Assembly: GCA_002328825.1 (NCBI GenBank) | Contig: DCWI01000086.1 | Coordinates: 1-32,412 of the forward strand | DNA: 32,412 nt | Direction: 5' to 3' | Origin: Nitrospiraceae bacterium UBA2166 | Lineage (GTDB): Bacteria; Nitrospirota; Nitrospiria; Nitrospirales; UBA2166 | In this document: positions 8,140 through 15,760 of the stretch, one piece after another | How the letters are laid out: the number at the start of each line of letters is the position of its first letter | How positions within the stretch are numbered: position 1 is the first letter of the stretch | The notes under the pieces: generated by a model | What the model was told of the DNA's origin: nothing | Seen by the model: only the letters and a program-made list of their open reading frames with translations | Databases searched by the model: none | Program-made: the position numbers and the translations under genes

Positions 8140-9313
8140 CTACGTTTCGGAGGCGTTCATGTTGCTCACGTTCAGTTGTAATACGTGTGACTGCAGGTTG
8201 AAGGAGTGTGGCTTGCCACCGTAGTAGTGGTCCGTGAGTGATGAGTTCTTCTATAGTTTTTGCTCTGGTGCAGATAATTGATTTGATCGCAGATCGTGAT
8301 GCAAGAACTGACGCAGCAATGCCGAGCGCTTTTGCTATTTTTGCGCATTCTTTTCGCAGCATGTCTATATCTTGGATTTCGGTGGAAACTGTAGGTTTGG
8401 GTTTGGTTCGTTTTTTTTGTTGTGGCCATTCGTGCTCTAAAAGGATTGATGCTTTTTGTATTGAGTTTTTTAGGAGTTCCAGTCGGCGTCCATTGATGTG
8501 TCGAGGTAGCTGCGTGTTGCTAGTCAATGGCTGATTTGGATGTGCTGCAGCCCACGTGGCTAACATAAAGAGGTGTTGATTGTTAAGAATTTTAAATGGA
8601 GGGCGATCAGCTTGTCGCGATTCTTGGTCTCGCCAATACCATAGCTCCCGTAAATATGCGAGTTCTTGTCGCGTTAGTTTCCCGATATGTTTGATTCTCC
8701 ACGCGTCATCAGGGTCGCGTTGTGTATCTTTTTTTGAGGAATTAACCATAGCTTGACATGCCTCGCGGTGCCACTCAGATCGTCCAACGTGATCCATCTC
8801 GGTACTCATACGATTTGCAACGAATTCGAGAAACCGCGTGTCAGTGTATGCATAGTCCAATTGCATGGGGCTTAATGGACGCAGGGACCAATCTGATTTC
8901 TGTCCTTGCTTTGTGACGGTAGTGGAAAGATGACGTTGGATTAAGGCAGCAAGACCAGAGTGTTCGTACCCAAGAATTTGCGTGGCGATCATTGTGTCGA
9001 AGACCTCACCTTGTGGTTGAAACCCAAAGGAGTTTCGTAGCATTCGGAGATCGTAGTCTCCTCCATGAATGATCAGTGATTTGCTAGACAGTACGATGAG
9101 AAATTGGGAGAGATTTATTTTTGCGAGCGGATCAATGAGGTAGTCAGCACCATGAAATGAAATCTGGATTAAACAGATTTTCTCAAAGTAATGATGCAAA
9201 CTGTCCGCTTCTGTGTCGAGTGCTACTCTGTTAGCGTGCTCAAGCCGTGTGTTTAAAGTGGCTAATCCGGAATTTGTATCGATGTATTGAAATGGGGTGT
9301 TGGGTTTATGCAA
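8081..9313 (-). CDS. rnd: Ribonuclease D-like 3'-5' exoribonuclease
   Basis: A 410-residue DEDDy exonuclease. Motif I is D33-T-E35 (ALDTEAD), motif II contains D86 (HGGDYDL), and motif III is Y154-x3-D158 (DYAYTDTRFL). HRDC-type helical regions follow (about 215-300, LTRQELAYLRELWYWRD). RNase D trims the 3' ends of tRNA precursors and other structured RNAs. The start at 9313 is a TTG; the DEDD motif spacing from it fits the family, but no strong ribosome-binding site supports it. The gene lies downstream of the AT-rich Rieske genes on the same strand, with 85 bp between. Its base composition is like the rest of the window (30 of 60 bases G/C at 8881-8940), unlike its upstream neighbour. Confidence 0.9.
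   Translation of the reverse strand: MHKPNTPFQYIDTNSGLATLNTRLEHANRVALDTEADSLHHYFEKICLIQISFHGADYLIDPLAKINLSQFLIVLSSKSLIIHGGDYDLRMLRNSFGFQPQGEVFDTMIATQILGYEHSGLAALIQRHLSTTVTKQGQKSDWSLRPLSPMQLDYAYTDTRFLEFVANRMSTEMDHVGRSEWHREACQAMVNSSKKDTQRDPDDAWRIKHIGKLTRQELAYLRELWYWRDQESRQADRPPFKILNNQHLFMLATWAAAHPNQPLTSNTQLPRHINGRRLELLKNSIQKASILLEHEWPQQKKRTKPKPTVSTEIQDIDMLRKECAKIAKALGIAASVLASRSAIKSIICTRAKTIEELITHGPLLRWQATLLQPAVTRITTEREQHERLRNVVSGCLKPFSSLQATDVTSS
8098..8135. repeat. Perfect 14-bp inverted repeat inside the mfs/rnd convergent overlap
   Basis: CGGTTGCCTGAAGC (8098-8111) and GCTTCAGGCAACCG (8122-8135) are exact reverse complements around a 10-nt loop. The element codes for the C-terminus of the MFS protein on + and for part of the RNase D C-terminus on -. 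Neither side is followed by a T-tract, so it is not a classical intrinsic terminator. It could still act as a bidirectional transcript 3' end or stabiliser. Confidence 0.8.
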
Positions 9314-9398
9314 GAACAGAATCCATTCGATATGTCAGATGATGGCAAATATGTTCTCGTTCTGTTGATTTATTTGGAGGGATAATATTTAGTAAATC

Positions 9399-9983
9399 TC
9401 ATATAGAAATAAAATAATCTATTTTATTCTCATTTTTGAAATGCTTGTCAAATTCTTTTTTATAGATATTCTCTAGGTTATATGTTTTCGGTACACATTG
9501 AACATTTTTATAATCTTGGTTCAAATACAGTTGACTAAGCATTTCTTTGTCCTCATTCCACATAACATCAAATTTTATATTGACTAATTTTAAAAGCGGT
9601 TTTCTAAAAAAATAAATAAAATTTGATACTGGTATACTCAAATTATTTATTATCTCAACATTATCATCTTTATTTATCATAGAAACTTTAAAGAAAAAAA
9701 CATTTTTTGAAGTTAAGTCTAAATAGACCTGGTGGAACATCTTTTCTTCAGGCATAAGTTTCTTAATTGAAATAAATCGCCTTATTGGAGACCAAGGTAA
9801 AAAATTAAATATTTTAGTTTCATAGTAAAGTATTTGTTCAGTTTCATTTTCAGTAATTACTTTAAAATCATTAAAGCTAGTTCTATGCTTGAATAAAAAA
9901 TGTGTGTAATCAAACATAATTTCTAAGCATATTTTAGGTGTAGTTTTGATTTTTGTAATTCTTAAAAAATTAAGATATTTCAA
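9399..9983 (-). CDS. Catalytic-domain-like half of a split Rieske non-heme iron oxygenase
   Basis: A 194-residue AT-rich gene. The pattern D25-x2-H28-x4-H33 (DYTHFLFKH) equals the bridging Asp and two iron-ligand His of Rieske oxygenase alpha subunits (D205, H208 and H213 in naphthalene dioxygenase). Near the C-terminus, MWNEDKEMLSQ supplies an E144-D145 pair where the family has its third, Asp iron ligand. The middle alternates strands and helices as in the START/SRPBCC fold. The start is a TTG overlapping the Rieske gene's stop (TTGA), with the strong ribosome-binding site AGGAGAG 5 nt upstream, so it looks like a genuine second cistron and not a frameshift scar. GC is very low (11 of 60 bases at 9661-9720). 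The assignment rests on motifs only; the substrate is unknown. Confidence 0.6.
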   Translation of the reverse strand: MKYLNFLRITKIKTTPKICLEIMFDYTHFLFKHRTSFNDFKVITENETEQILYYETKIFNFLPWSPIRRFISIKKLMPEEKMFHQVYLDLTSKNVFFFKVSMINKDDNVEIINNLSIPVSNFIYFFRKPLLKLVNIKFDVMWNEDKEMLSQLYLNQDYKNVQCVPKTYNLENIYKKEFDKHFKNENKIDYFISI

Positions 9984-10203
9984 ACTTTCTCTCCTACAAT
10001 GTCAGTAAATATTTTACATCCATGCCAATGACAAGTTATGACATTATCATGCAAAAATGCTTTTTCTAAAAATGATCCTTGGTGAGGGCACCTCCTACTA
10101 ATTATAAAATTCCCTTTAGATGATGATACACTTATTTGGTCATTATTTATTATTTTCATAGATTTTATTGTCCTGTATTTATAGATAAATAATAATCTAT
10201 TTT
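9413..10203. repeat. 13-bp direct repeat near both ends of the AT-rich island
   Basis: AATAATCTATTTT occurs at 9413-9425, inside the 3' end of the catalytic-domain gene, and at 10191-10203, upstream of the Rieske gene, in the same orientation. It may be a trace of insertion or recombination, but both copies are AT-rich and chance is possible. Confidence 0.35.
9980..10159 (-). CDS. Minimal 59-aa Rieske [2Fe-2S] protein
   Basis: A short gene on the minus strand, ATG at 10159 to TGA at 9980. The product has both Rieske cluster motifs: C24-P-H26 and, 16 residues later, C43-H-W-H46 followed by G47. This is the Cys-x-His / Cys-x2-His pattern that binds a [2Fe-2S] cluster with two Cys and two His. 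Stand-alone Rieske ferredoxins are usually about 100 residues; this one lacks most of the outer strands, so it may need a partner to fold. The stop overlaps the start of the catalytic-domain-like gene, and both sit in the same AT-rich island. I infer that it feeds electrons to that partner. A possible weak ribosome-binding site (AGGA) lies 12 nt upstream. Confidence 0.8.
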   Translation of the reverse strand: MKIINNDQISVSSSKGNFIISRRCPHQGSFLEKAFLHDNVITCHWHGCKIFTDIVGEKV

Positions 10204-10231
10204 TAACTCTTATAATATGTTATTTTCATAG
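10150..10231. repeat. 12-bp direct repeat containing a duplicated start codon context
   Basis: TTATTTTCATAG occurs at 10150-10161 and 10220-10231. On the minus strand each copy reads CTATGAAAATAA. The proximal copy is the Rieske gene start; the distal one opens an 8-codon peptide (MKITYYKS, then stop) and marks the edge of the AT-rich island. Confidence 0.45.
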
Positions 10232-10252
10232 TCATTCCTGTGGAGGGATGCC

Positions 10253-10666
10253 ATGGCCTTTTGGTTAATTAAGTCGGAGCCGTCAGGATATTCTTGGTCT
10301 CAGATGGTTCAGGATCATCAAGCACCATGGGATGGTGTTCGGAACTATCAAGCTGCAAATAATATGAAGGCGATGAAGTGTGGTGATTACGCATGTTTCT
10401 ACCATTCAAATCAGGGGCGTGAGATTGTTGGAATTGTAATTGTGGTCAAGGAGTATTATCCTGACCTCAGTGACTCATCGGGCCGTTTTGGAATGGTGGA
10501 TGTGCAAGCGGTCAAACCGATGGGGATCCCCATCTCGCTTAAGGCAATTAAAGCAAACCCTGCTCTTGCTGATTTACCGTTAGTACGGCAATCAAGGCTC
10601 TCGGTTATGCCGATTCGAGCCCATGAGTGGAGAATTTTGTTACAAATGGGTAACACTGTCGTGTAG
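10253..10666 (+). CDS. EVE domain-containing protein
   Basis: A 137-residue single EVE domain (PUA/YTH-like fold). Family signatures are FWLIKSEPSGYSW at the start, WDGVRNYQAANNMKAM, GDYACFYHSN, and VGIVIVVKEYYPD. EVE proteins bind modified bases in DNA or RNA, and are often found near modification or restriction systems; none is evident here. The ATG at 10253 has a good ribosome-binding site (GGAGGG about 6 nt upstream). An isolated TATAAT lies at 10211-10216 without a matching -35. It is divergent from the Rieske pair and convergent with the propeller-cytochrome gene. Confidence 0.93.
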   Translation: MAFWLIKSEPSGYSWSQMVQDHQAPWDGVRNYQAANNMKAMKCGDYACFYHSNQGREIVGIVIVVKEYYPDLSDSSGRFGMVDVQAVKPMGIPISLKAIKANPALADLPLVRQSRLSVMPIRAHEWRILLQMGNTVV

Positions 10667-10705
10667 TACGTGTTGTGCACATTCACTACCTTGAGCTTCA
10701 CTTCA

Positions 10706-13700
10706 TCATCCTAATATTTGCTGTACAATCATATTACCAGTGAGATTTTTTTCTTGCACCACACCAGCAGGATCAATCACGATGAGGATGAACTTTCCAT
10801 CTAACGGGGGAAGTCCTTTGCGCTTTATTTCTCTCGATTTTTTCTGATTTTTCTTAATGCGATTAATCGTGAATGTCTTGATGAGTTGATCTTGCGTATC
10901 AAATATATTGTCATTGGAGAGGAATATTGAGACGGGGAATGGACCGTGAGCTGTTGCTTCCCCGATATTAGCTAGCGAGAATTTTACCACAAGCTTTTCT
11001 CCTGATGACTGGACCTTCCTCCTCACGGAGGTAAATGTTGCAGTAAGATCTGCTTGGCCACTACCATCGCTAATACTGTCGTTGTTTCTGTCAACTCCCA
11101 TCCGCCACCCTGATCCTGGTGGAACACAGGTGTAGGTCAGCTCTTGCCCTTGTTGGGAGGCAAGGGCTCGCAATGCTGCATCGGTAAGAGAAGATTCATC
11201 GGTGCGGTCGCTAGTGAACATTCCAGTGCTATTGTTCATGACCCAGCCACGTGCTTTGCCATTGATTATTCCCTTAATGATAAGATCACATTCTGTTGGG
11301 TTTTTGTGATTCATGAGCAAGAAGGCGGTTTGTGCACGCGTAATCATTAGGTCAATACGGGGGCCAACGGTTGCTGCATTTGTGGATGTCAGGGTCACTT
11401 GTTGCCCGACGATTGGTGCAAGGTCAGTGTCAAATGCCAGAAGAAATTCCTCAACCTCTCTCCGCTCTTGGTCGGTGTTAAAGGCTGCGCGGCGTAACTC
11501 TGAAAACACAGTAGCCTCATTGAATCGAAAGAGGGTGTCAATGCTTCCGTCATGCAAGAATCCTGAGCCTCGAACCTGATCGCCCTGGTGTTCCATAGTG
11601 GTTGTGTCGAAAAATGAGGTTTGTGGCATGCCGAACATACCAATTTTTTGGTACATGTTTCGCAGATGAGGAATCTTCACAATCTGGGGCTCATTTTTGA
11701 ACCCGACCGTTCCATCGGTGCCAAATTCGCCAAAGATTGGGTCAAGACTATGACATTCTTTGCATGAGAAGCCAGGGTTTGTTGGTTTAATGTAGAAGCT
11801 TCGTCCGGCTTGTTGCGATGGGGTTAATGTATTGTTTAGTGGGCGCACAGGGTTGGGGGGAAGAACGATGTCCAAACTAAATCTTGCAAAGGCAGCCATG
11901 TCAGCGCCGCGAAATGGAGTCGCTGGATCGTTCCCCATAAGGCCTTCAAAGGCCGCAATGAATTTTATGAATGCGGCAAATTCGTCGTCAACGTGACCTT
12001 CTGGATCGTTTCCGCCTGTGCGATCACCTCGCCAGTGCATCGAACCATTGTTAGCCATGCCACGCATGGTCTGAGTGGTCATGGGCCCTTTCATTGGATG
12101 GAGTTCTGGAACGTTTCCTGTGCCGTTAATGTTTGGGAATAGTTCTGGGGCACCTTGTCGCTTGATTTCAATCGGATTGTTCACGACGTGGCCATCTGGA
12201 TTTCCCAGATCCCAAGTAAGGCTGTCAAAGTCCCCAAATACATGACAACTCGCGCAGGAGGCTTCGCCGTTACTAGATGATAATAATGCATCGTACAAGA
12301 AACGCCGCCCGTTAACGATGTGCTCAGGTTCTGGATTGAACATTCTAATGTGAGCAGTTTCGGTTTGGGAAGCAAGGTCAATGATGGAGATAGAATTGTC
12401 AAATCGTGTGAGCACATATAAACGTTGGTGTGTTTCATCGAGGACAACTCCACTGGGGCCACCTCCGCTTACCTTGATGTAGTTTGCACTTGTGTCTGTT
12501 GGGTCAAAGGTATTAGTTTCGATCTCAGTTGTGTCAAAGACTCCAATTTTGCTTGATCCAAATGCTGCGACGTAGAGTGTAGTGCCATCGCTTGAAATAG
12601 CCATATCGACTGGAGTGGATAAGCTATGTTGTTTCACTTCTGCTGGAGCTGGGCGTACATCATAATTAATATGTTTATTGAGGTGGCGAGGGAGAACTTT
12701 CGTGTTGTCGAGGATAGTAATTCCCATTTCGTGCAGATGGCCTTGGACTGACGTGGGCTCTTCGTCCGGCTTTGCTCCCACTGCTTGCACAAATGCACCC
12801 GATCCTTCAAAACGAACCTCGTTATGTGCGTCACTCATTGAAACATACACTTTCTCGTTTATCGGGTTGACCAGCATATTAAAGAGTATGGTGCCAACGT
12901 GGGCAAAGGAGGCTGTTTCCTTGAGTGTCGTCGTATCAATAGCGAAGACATCGATATCGGGGAGGTGAAAGCGAATTGCATTGTTCCAATTGCGGTTAAG
13001 TTCATCAAGCCATGTACCAGTCGTGTTGTCGAACTTGACGACAAGACCGGTCTCAGGGCGACGATCGCCGTTGGCATTATGGTGGGGTAGTGGCATTCCT
13101 CCTGGCATGGAAACCCCTGAAACCAAACAAGGGCCTTCGACGATGTTATTGGCAATGTTGGCATCGCTGGTGTTGCACACCGCTGTATCTGTTACCGTTG
13201 CCGTTTGATTACCCGAGTGGAATACGGCAGCATAGACGGTGTTTCCATTTGGGGTTACGGCTAAGGCGCGAGGGGTGTCTCCGAATAGTTCTATAATCTT
13301 TAACGGGGTTCCCCCTAGAGTGTCTCCAAGATTAATCGAGTCAAACACCCAGATGTCGGCACGTGGAATACTTGGAGTGGTAAGTTGGGGGTCTCCGGCT
13401 CCTGGTACAGACGCAATAGATGGATGGGTGCGATGTTGTCCACGGTGTGCTGTGGTGATGAAGGCGCGGCCTTTGTTGGGTCCACCAAAGACAATATCAC
13501 GAGGTTCGTCGCCGACGAGGAGCGTTCTGATTACACGTGGCGGTGTTGAGCTGAGGTCGATAATTGAGACGCTGTCCGAGAGGTGGTTGGTTACCCAGAT
13601 TTCGGTATTTGTTCGTGCTGCCACTGCAACAGGTTCCATTCCCACTGGGACCGAATGCTGATGTCTGATCCCCTCATCGGAAACAGTAAAAATCTCGATG

Positions 13701-13906
13701 CGATTATCTGGGGTGTTGGTTGCAAAAAGGAGAGTCCCATTTGGGGAGAGTGTTAGTGGGCGAACCTGCCCACTCTCAAACGTCGTAAAGGATGCCAATG
13801 CCATTTGTGAGTCAAGGGAAGGTGAGAGAAAAGGGGAAAAAATTATAGCTAGAATGCTGAGCGGAAGGCTTTGGAAACCACAACGTTTGATATATAAGAT
13901 GCTCAT
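10706..13906 (-). CDS. Exported YVTN-type beta-propeller / di-heme cytochrome c fusion protein
   Basis: A 1066-residue exported protein. A signal peptide (about residues 1-40, ending ALA-SF) is followed by YVTN/lactonase-type propeller repeats (LSPNGTLLFATNTPDN, SVSIIDL, ALAVTPNGNTVYAAVF, ISSDGTTLYVAAFGSS, NSISIIDL) to about residue 520. Then come two heme-c sites, C551-ASCH and C715-KECH, in a MauG/cytochrome-peroxidase-like region with FLHDGS. Near residue 940 the DRNNDSISDG segment resembles a calcium-binding repeat. The last 110 residues form a CARDB-like module shared with the metalloprotease at 18424-20358. It probably acts in the periplasm or at the cell surface in electron transfer or oxidation; the substrate is unknown. 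The ATG at 13906 has no strong ribosome-binding site. Confidence 0.88.
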   Translation of the reverse strand: MSILYIKRCGFQSLPLSILAIIFSPFLSPSLDSQMALASFTTFESGQVRPLTLSPNGTLLFATNTPDNRIEIFTVSDEGIRHQHSVPVGMEPVAVAARTNTEIWVTNHLSDSVSIIDLSSTPPRVIRTLLVGDEPRDIVFGGPNKGRAFITTAHRGQHRTHPSIASVPGAGDPQLTTPSIPRADIWVFDSINLGDTLGGTPLKIIELFGDTPRALAVTPNGNTVYAAVFHSGNQTATVTDTAVCNTSDANIANNIVEGPCLVSGVSMPGGMPLPHHNANGDRRPETGLVVKFDNTTGTWLDELNRNWNNAIRFHLPDIDVFAIDTTTLKETASFAHVGTILFNMLVNPINEKVYVSMSDAHNEVRFEGSGAFVQAVGAKPDEEPTSVQGHLHEMGITILDNTKVLPRHLNKHINYDVRPAPAEVKQHSLSTPVDMAISSDGTTLYVAAFGSSKIGVFDTTEIETNTFDPTDTSANYIKVSGGGPSGVVLDETHQRLYVLTRFDNSISIIDLASQTETAHIRMFNPEPEHIVNGRRFLYDALLSSSNGEASCASCHVFGDFDSLTWDLGNPDGHVVNNPIEIKRQGAPELFPNINGTGNVPELHPMKGPMTTQTMRGMANNGSMHWRGDRTGGNDPEGHVDDEFAAFIKFIAAFEGLMGNDPATPFRGADMAAFARFSLDIVLPPNPVRPLNNTLTPSQQAGRSFYIKPTNPGFSCKECHSLDPIFGEFGTDGTVGFKNEPQIVKIPHLRNMYQKIGMFGMPQTSFFDTTTMEHQGDQVRGSGFLHDGSIDTLFRFNEATVFSELRRAAFNTDQERREVEEFLLAFDTDLAPIVGQQVTLTSTNAATVGPRIDLMITRAQTAFLLMNHKNPTECDLIIKGIINGKARGWVMNNSTGMFTSDRTDESSLTDAALRALASQQGQELTYTCVPPGSGWRMGVDRNNDSISDGSGQADLTATFTSVRRKVQSSGEKLVVKFSLANIGEATAHGPFPVSIFLSNDNIFDTQDQLIKTFTINRIKKNQKKSREIKRKGLPPLDGKFILIVIDPAGVVQEKNLTGNMIVQQILG

Positions 13907-14276
13907 TGTTTAGCTATCGGTGTTGTCTGTATTGACAATACACAATGGAGAGAGGTGGTTGCAAGAAACGTTTTGTTTTTTCCATCCTTCTTGTTTTGTC
14001 TGGGTGGGGGGAATTTAAATAATTGTTCTTCCCTTAGAATTTCAAAGGAGGGTGTAAACGAAATATTATTGAAGCGTTTTGGAATTGGGAAGATGGAGGT
14101 GAAAGTAGCGGAGTAGCCACAAAGATTGCTATGCCCCCGAGTGGAGATCACCGTTTGTCCTTTTGGACTGAATCATTTTTTCTGGTAGAGGTAAGGTTAG
14201 GCATGGTTCTGAGGTTGTTAGTTCTTATTGGGGAAGTTGGTGGGTTTTGGGTATTGGGGTGGTGTGGATAGTGTGA
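13907..14276. other. Intergenic region, 370 bp
   Basis: Between the M20 peptidase stop and the propeller-cytochrome start. Apart from the palindrome at 13928-13942 I see a G/T-rich stretch at about 14190-14270 on the + strand, no convincing gene, no RNA gene and no clear terminator. Confidence 0.6.
13928..13942. promoter_or_regulatory. Palindrome upstream of the propeller-cytochrome gene
   Basis: TGTATTG-A-CAATACA is a perfect 7+1+7 palindrome ending 21 bp before the start codon on the minus strand. The position suits an operator for a dimeric regulator. No regulator gene is adjacent. Confidence 0.4.
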
Positions 14277-15641
14277 TCATGGCATCTTTGATACTTTAGA
14301 AAAATAAGAGACCAGCGCTCGCATGCCTCCGCTCGCTTGTCCCCAATCAAACTGTTCGTTTGGTGCGTGGTAGCCGTGTTCGGGAAGGCTAAGACCTAGG
14401 AACACAATCGGGACGTTCCATTGTTTATCAAGTTTTGGAACTGCACCGATAGATCCACCTTCTCGGATAAAGACCGGATCTTTGCCAAAGCCTTCTTTGA
14501 GAGCCTCGCGAACGGCAGTAACATATTGGTTAGTCAGTGAGCTTGTATAGGGACGAAGCATTCCGTCGCTATAGACATGGACTGAAGGGTTTGCCTTTGT
14601 GACATGACTCCGAAGTAGCTTAAGTATTTGTTCTGGTTTTTGGTTAGGGACAAGACGCATGCTGATTTTCAACTCCGCTTGTCCAGGAACTACAGTTTTG
14701 ATTCCTGGACCAGTGTAACCGCCAACAAGACCGTGCACTTCAAAGGTTGGCCAAGCCCAAATTCGTTTGAGCAGGTCTGCTGGTTCTTCCGTTCGAATTG
14801 TTCGTAAGCCATGTGTTCTCTTAAAGTGCGCGACCCGAAATTGTGAAGAGAGGAAGTTTTTGATCTCGTTTTGAGATGGTGGAATTACTGTATCGTAGAA
14901 GCTAGGGATATGTACATGACCGGTGTGTGCATCTGCGCATGTAGTCGCGATGGCACATAATTCGGCGAGTGGATTTCGTGCGGCGCCTCCGGTTATGCCT
15001 GAATGAACATCGGTTTTTCCTGTCTGGAGGCAGAGCCGTGCTCCCAGCATTCCTCGAAGTCCATAGGGAATAGCTGGGCGCTTCCGAGAAACCCAGATAG
15101 TGTCTGAGACAATGACGGAGTTTGGCTTGGGAATGAGGGATTTTTGTTTGAAGACATCCCCAAAATTCTGGCTTCCAATCTCTTCTTCACATTCCCATAA
15201 GAACTGTACATTAATCGGGATTTCTGTCTCAGCTGCATATTGAGCGGCAAGCAGAGCCGTTATCGCTGGCCCCTTATCATCTGTACTGCCTCGCCCATAG
15301 TAGATTCCATTCTTTTTGCAAAATGAAAAAGGAGGATTACGCCATTGTGGCTCTTGAGCAGGCTGGACATCAAGGTGATTGTAGATGGTAACTGTTGGAA
15401 AGCGCGAGTCAAGAAACCATCCTCCAGAGACGACGGGATATCCTGCTGTTTTAATGATGCGAGCTTTTGCACCAAGAGGTTTGAAAAACTGGGAAGCAAG
15501 TTTTGCTGTGCGGTGGACAGCACCTGCATATTGCGGATCTGCGCTGACTGATGGAATTTCAACTAGTTCAGCAAGCATCTCCTCGAACCGAGGTTTCGCA
15601 GCAGTAATATAGCTCTTAAGGTGTTTGGTGTTTGCAATCAT
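14277..15641 (-). CDS. M20-family metallopeptidase (dipeptidase)
   Basis: A 454-residue di-zinc peptidase of the M20/ArgE/CPG2 family. Metal-site motifs in order are YNHLDVQPA (His), GRGSTDDKGP (bridging Asp), CEEEIGS (catalytic Glu then metal Glu), VSDT (Asp), and HGYHAPNE (final His). The dimerisation domain, including TDVHSGITGGAARNP, lies in the middle. Members cleave dipeptides or N-acyl amino acids in the cytoplasm; no signal peptide is visible. The length fits the non-specific dipeptidase subgroup. The ATG at 15641 has no clear ribosome-binding site. The gene stands alone between two exported-protein genes. Confidence 0.94.
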   Translation of the reverse strand: MIANTKHLKSYITAAKPRFEEMLAELVEIPSVSADPQYAGAVHRTAKLASQFFKPLGAKARIIKTAGYPVVSGGWFLDSRFPTVTIYNHLDVQPAQEPQWRNPPFSFCKKNGIYYGRGSTDDKGPAITALLAAQYAAETEIPINVQFLWECEEEIGSQNFGDVFKQKSLIPKPNSVIVSDTIWVSRKRPAIPYGLRGMLGARLCLQTGKTDVHSGITGGAARNPLAELCAIATTCADAHTGHVHIPSFYDTVIPPSQNEIKNFLSSQFRVAHFKRTHGLRTIRTEEPADLLKRIWAWPTFEVHGLVGGYTGPGIKTVVPGQAELKISMRLVPNQKPEQILKLLRSHVTKANPSVHVYSDGMLRPYTSSLTNQYVTAVREALKEGFGKDPVFIREGGSIGAVPKLDKQWNVPIVFLGLSLPEHGYHAPNEQFDWGQASGGMRALVSYFSKVSKMP

Positions 15642-15760
15642 AGCAATGTTTCGTCAGGGTTTGCAGGATGGTATCAGGGTTGTTAGCGATCCTTTACTGG
15701 CTTACTCCGCAATCATCTCAGAGTGACTGTCTTTTATTTCGGAAGGGATTCTTAAACAGG

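Larger units (their letters stand above)
9399..10231. other. AT-rich genomic island with the split Rieske pair
   Basis: Base composition changes abruptly: 13 of 60 bases are G/C at 9421-9480 and 11 of 60 at 9661-9720, against 30 of 60 at 8881-8940 in the adjoining RNase D gene. Normal composition returns at about 10232. Only the two Rieske-oxygenase-like genes are inside, with no integrase or transposase. The likely reading is an acquired cassette. Confidence 0.75.

Noticed and set aside
9309..9386. 25-codon + strand reading frame beginning ATG at 9309
   Set aside because: Very short, no ribosome-binding site, and overlaps the RNase D start region.
9980..9983. Frameshift joining the Rieske and catalytic-domain genes into one pseudogene
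   Set aside because: The second gene has its own well-spaced AGGAGAG and a TTGA overlap typical of coupled cistrons; kept as a refutation test in the findings.
13903..14151. 82-codon minus-strand frame upstream of the propeller-cytochrome gene
   Set aside because: Composition is not protein-like, there is no ribosome-binding site, and it overlaps the start of the well-supported gene and the palindrome.
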